Source of the DNA: Ruminococcaceae bacterium UBA4871
GTDB lineage: Bacteria; Bacillota; Clostridia; Oscillospirales; Acutalibacteraceae
NCBI GenBank assembly: GCA_002399445.1
Contig: DHDR01000020.1
Coordinates: 22,048 to 73,268 of the forward strand
DNA: 51,221 bases
Reading direction: 5' to 3'
Each line of letters starts with the position of its first letter. The first letter of the stretch is position 1. Position numbers and translations under genes: made by a program. The notes below the pieces were generated by a model. The model did no database searches, was not told the origin of the DNA, and worked only from the letters and a program-made list of their open reading frames with translations. Shown one piece after another: positions 51,180 through 51,221 of the stretch.

Positions 51180-51221
51180 GATATGACCTCCCTAAAACTT
51201 TATACGTATTGTAAAGTTAAA

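Noticed and set aside
1..51221. tRNA, rRNA, CRISPR arrays, transposases
   Set aside because: I looked for regular repeats, tRNA-like cloverleaf ends and transposase or integrase motifs and found none, although small RNA genes can be missed by eye.

Overview
The window looks like a chromosomal segment of a spore-forming member of the Bacillota, class Clostridia, most likely near the Oscillospiraceae/Ruminococcaceae; the genus is not resolved. The grounds are strong AGGAGG-type ribosome binding sites, many TTG starts, sporulation genes (spoIIP, gpr, spoVAE), a CIRCE-controlled hrcA-grpE-dnaK-dnaJ operon and rubrerythrin. Gene order rpsT-gpr-spoIIP-(small genes)-lepA-hemW-hrcA-grpE-dnaK-dnaJ matches the Bacillus subtilis order, but spoIIP and lepA are flipped one by one.

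Region 1-6.0 kb (- strand): a tightly packed phage-type head module, read from right to left as TerS-like, TerL, portal, protease/scaffold, decoration-like protein, major capsid protein, connector, neck-like protein, a 31-residue peptide, and a gene running off the left edge. No integrase, repressor or lysis gene lies between it and degV, so it could be a prophage edge or a domesticated (PBSX/gene-transfer-agent-like) capsid cluster.

Region 6.2-16.7 kb: degV; a response regulator-histidine kinase-HtrA operon resembling the CssRS/HtrA secretion-stress logic; leuCD, divergent from a Crp/Fnr-type regulator with a palindrome over the promoter; greA, then lysS behind an attenuator-like terminator, then a membrane protein of unknown function.

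Region 16.7-20.0 kb: the most striking locus. A GntR-RCK_C regulator with BusR (c-di-AMP osmoregulator) architecture is divergent from a 707-residue HAD-phosphatase/mannitol-1-phosphate-dehydrogenase fusion resembling the salt-induced bifunctional MtlD of Acinetobacter. Between them lies a perfect sigma-A promoter buried in an array of TGTCA half-sites. I infer a c-di-AMP-responsive mannitol compatible-solute module.

Region 20-32.5 kb: heat-shock operon, hemW, lepA, two small exported proteins, spoIIP, gpr, rpsT, a 50-residue membrane protein and spoVAE.

Region 32.6-51.2 kb: nagA, a MATE transporter with a long leader, argH, a four-gene Gld-like ABC export operon, a DUF1015 protein, ilvB-ilvN-ilvC for branched-chain amino acids, a DUF975 membrane protein, a glycosyltransferase, a DUF4230 protein and rubrerythrin. 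Several gene pairs are separated by long bidirectional terminators. I saw no tRNA, rRNA, CRISPR array, insertion sequence or integrase. Everything here was read by eye; no database search was run.
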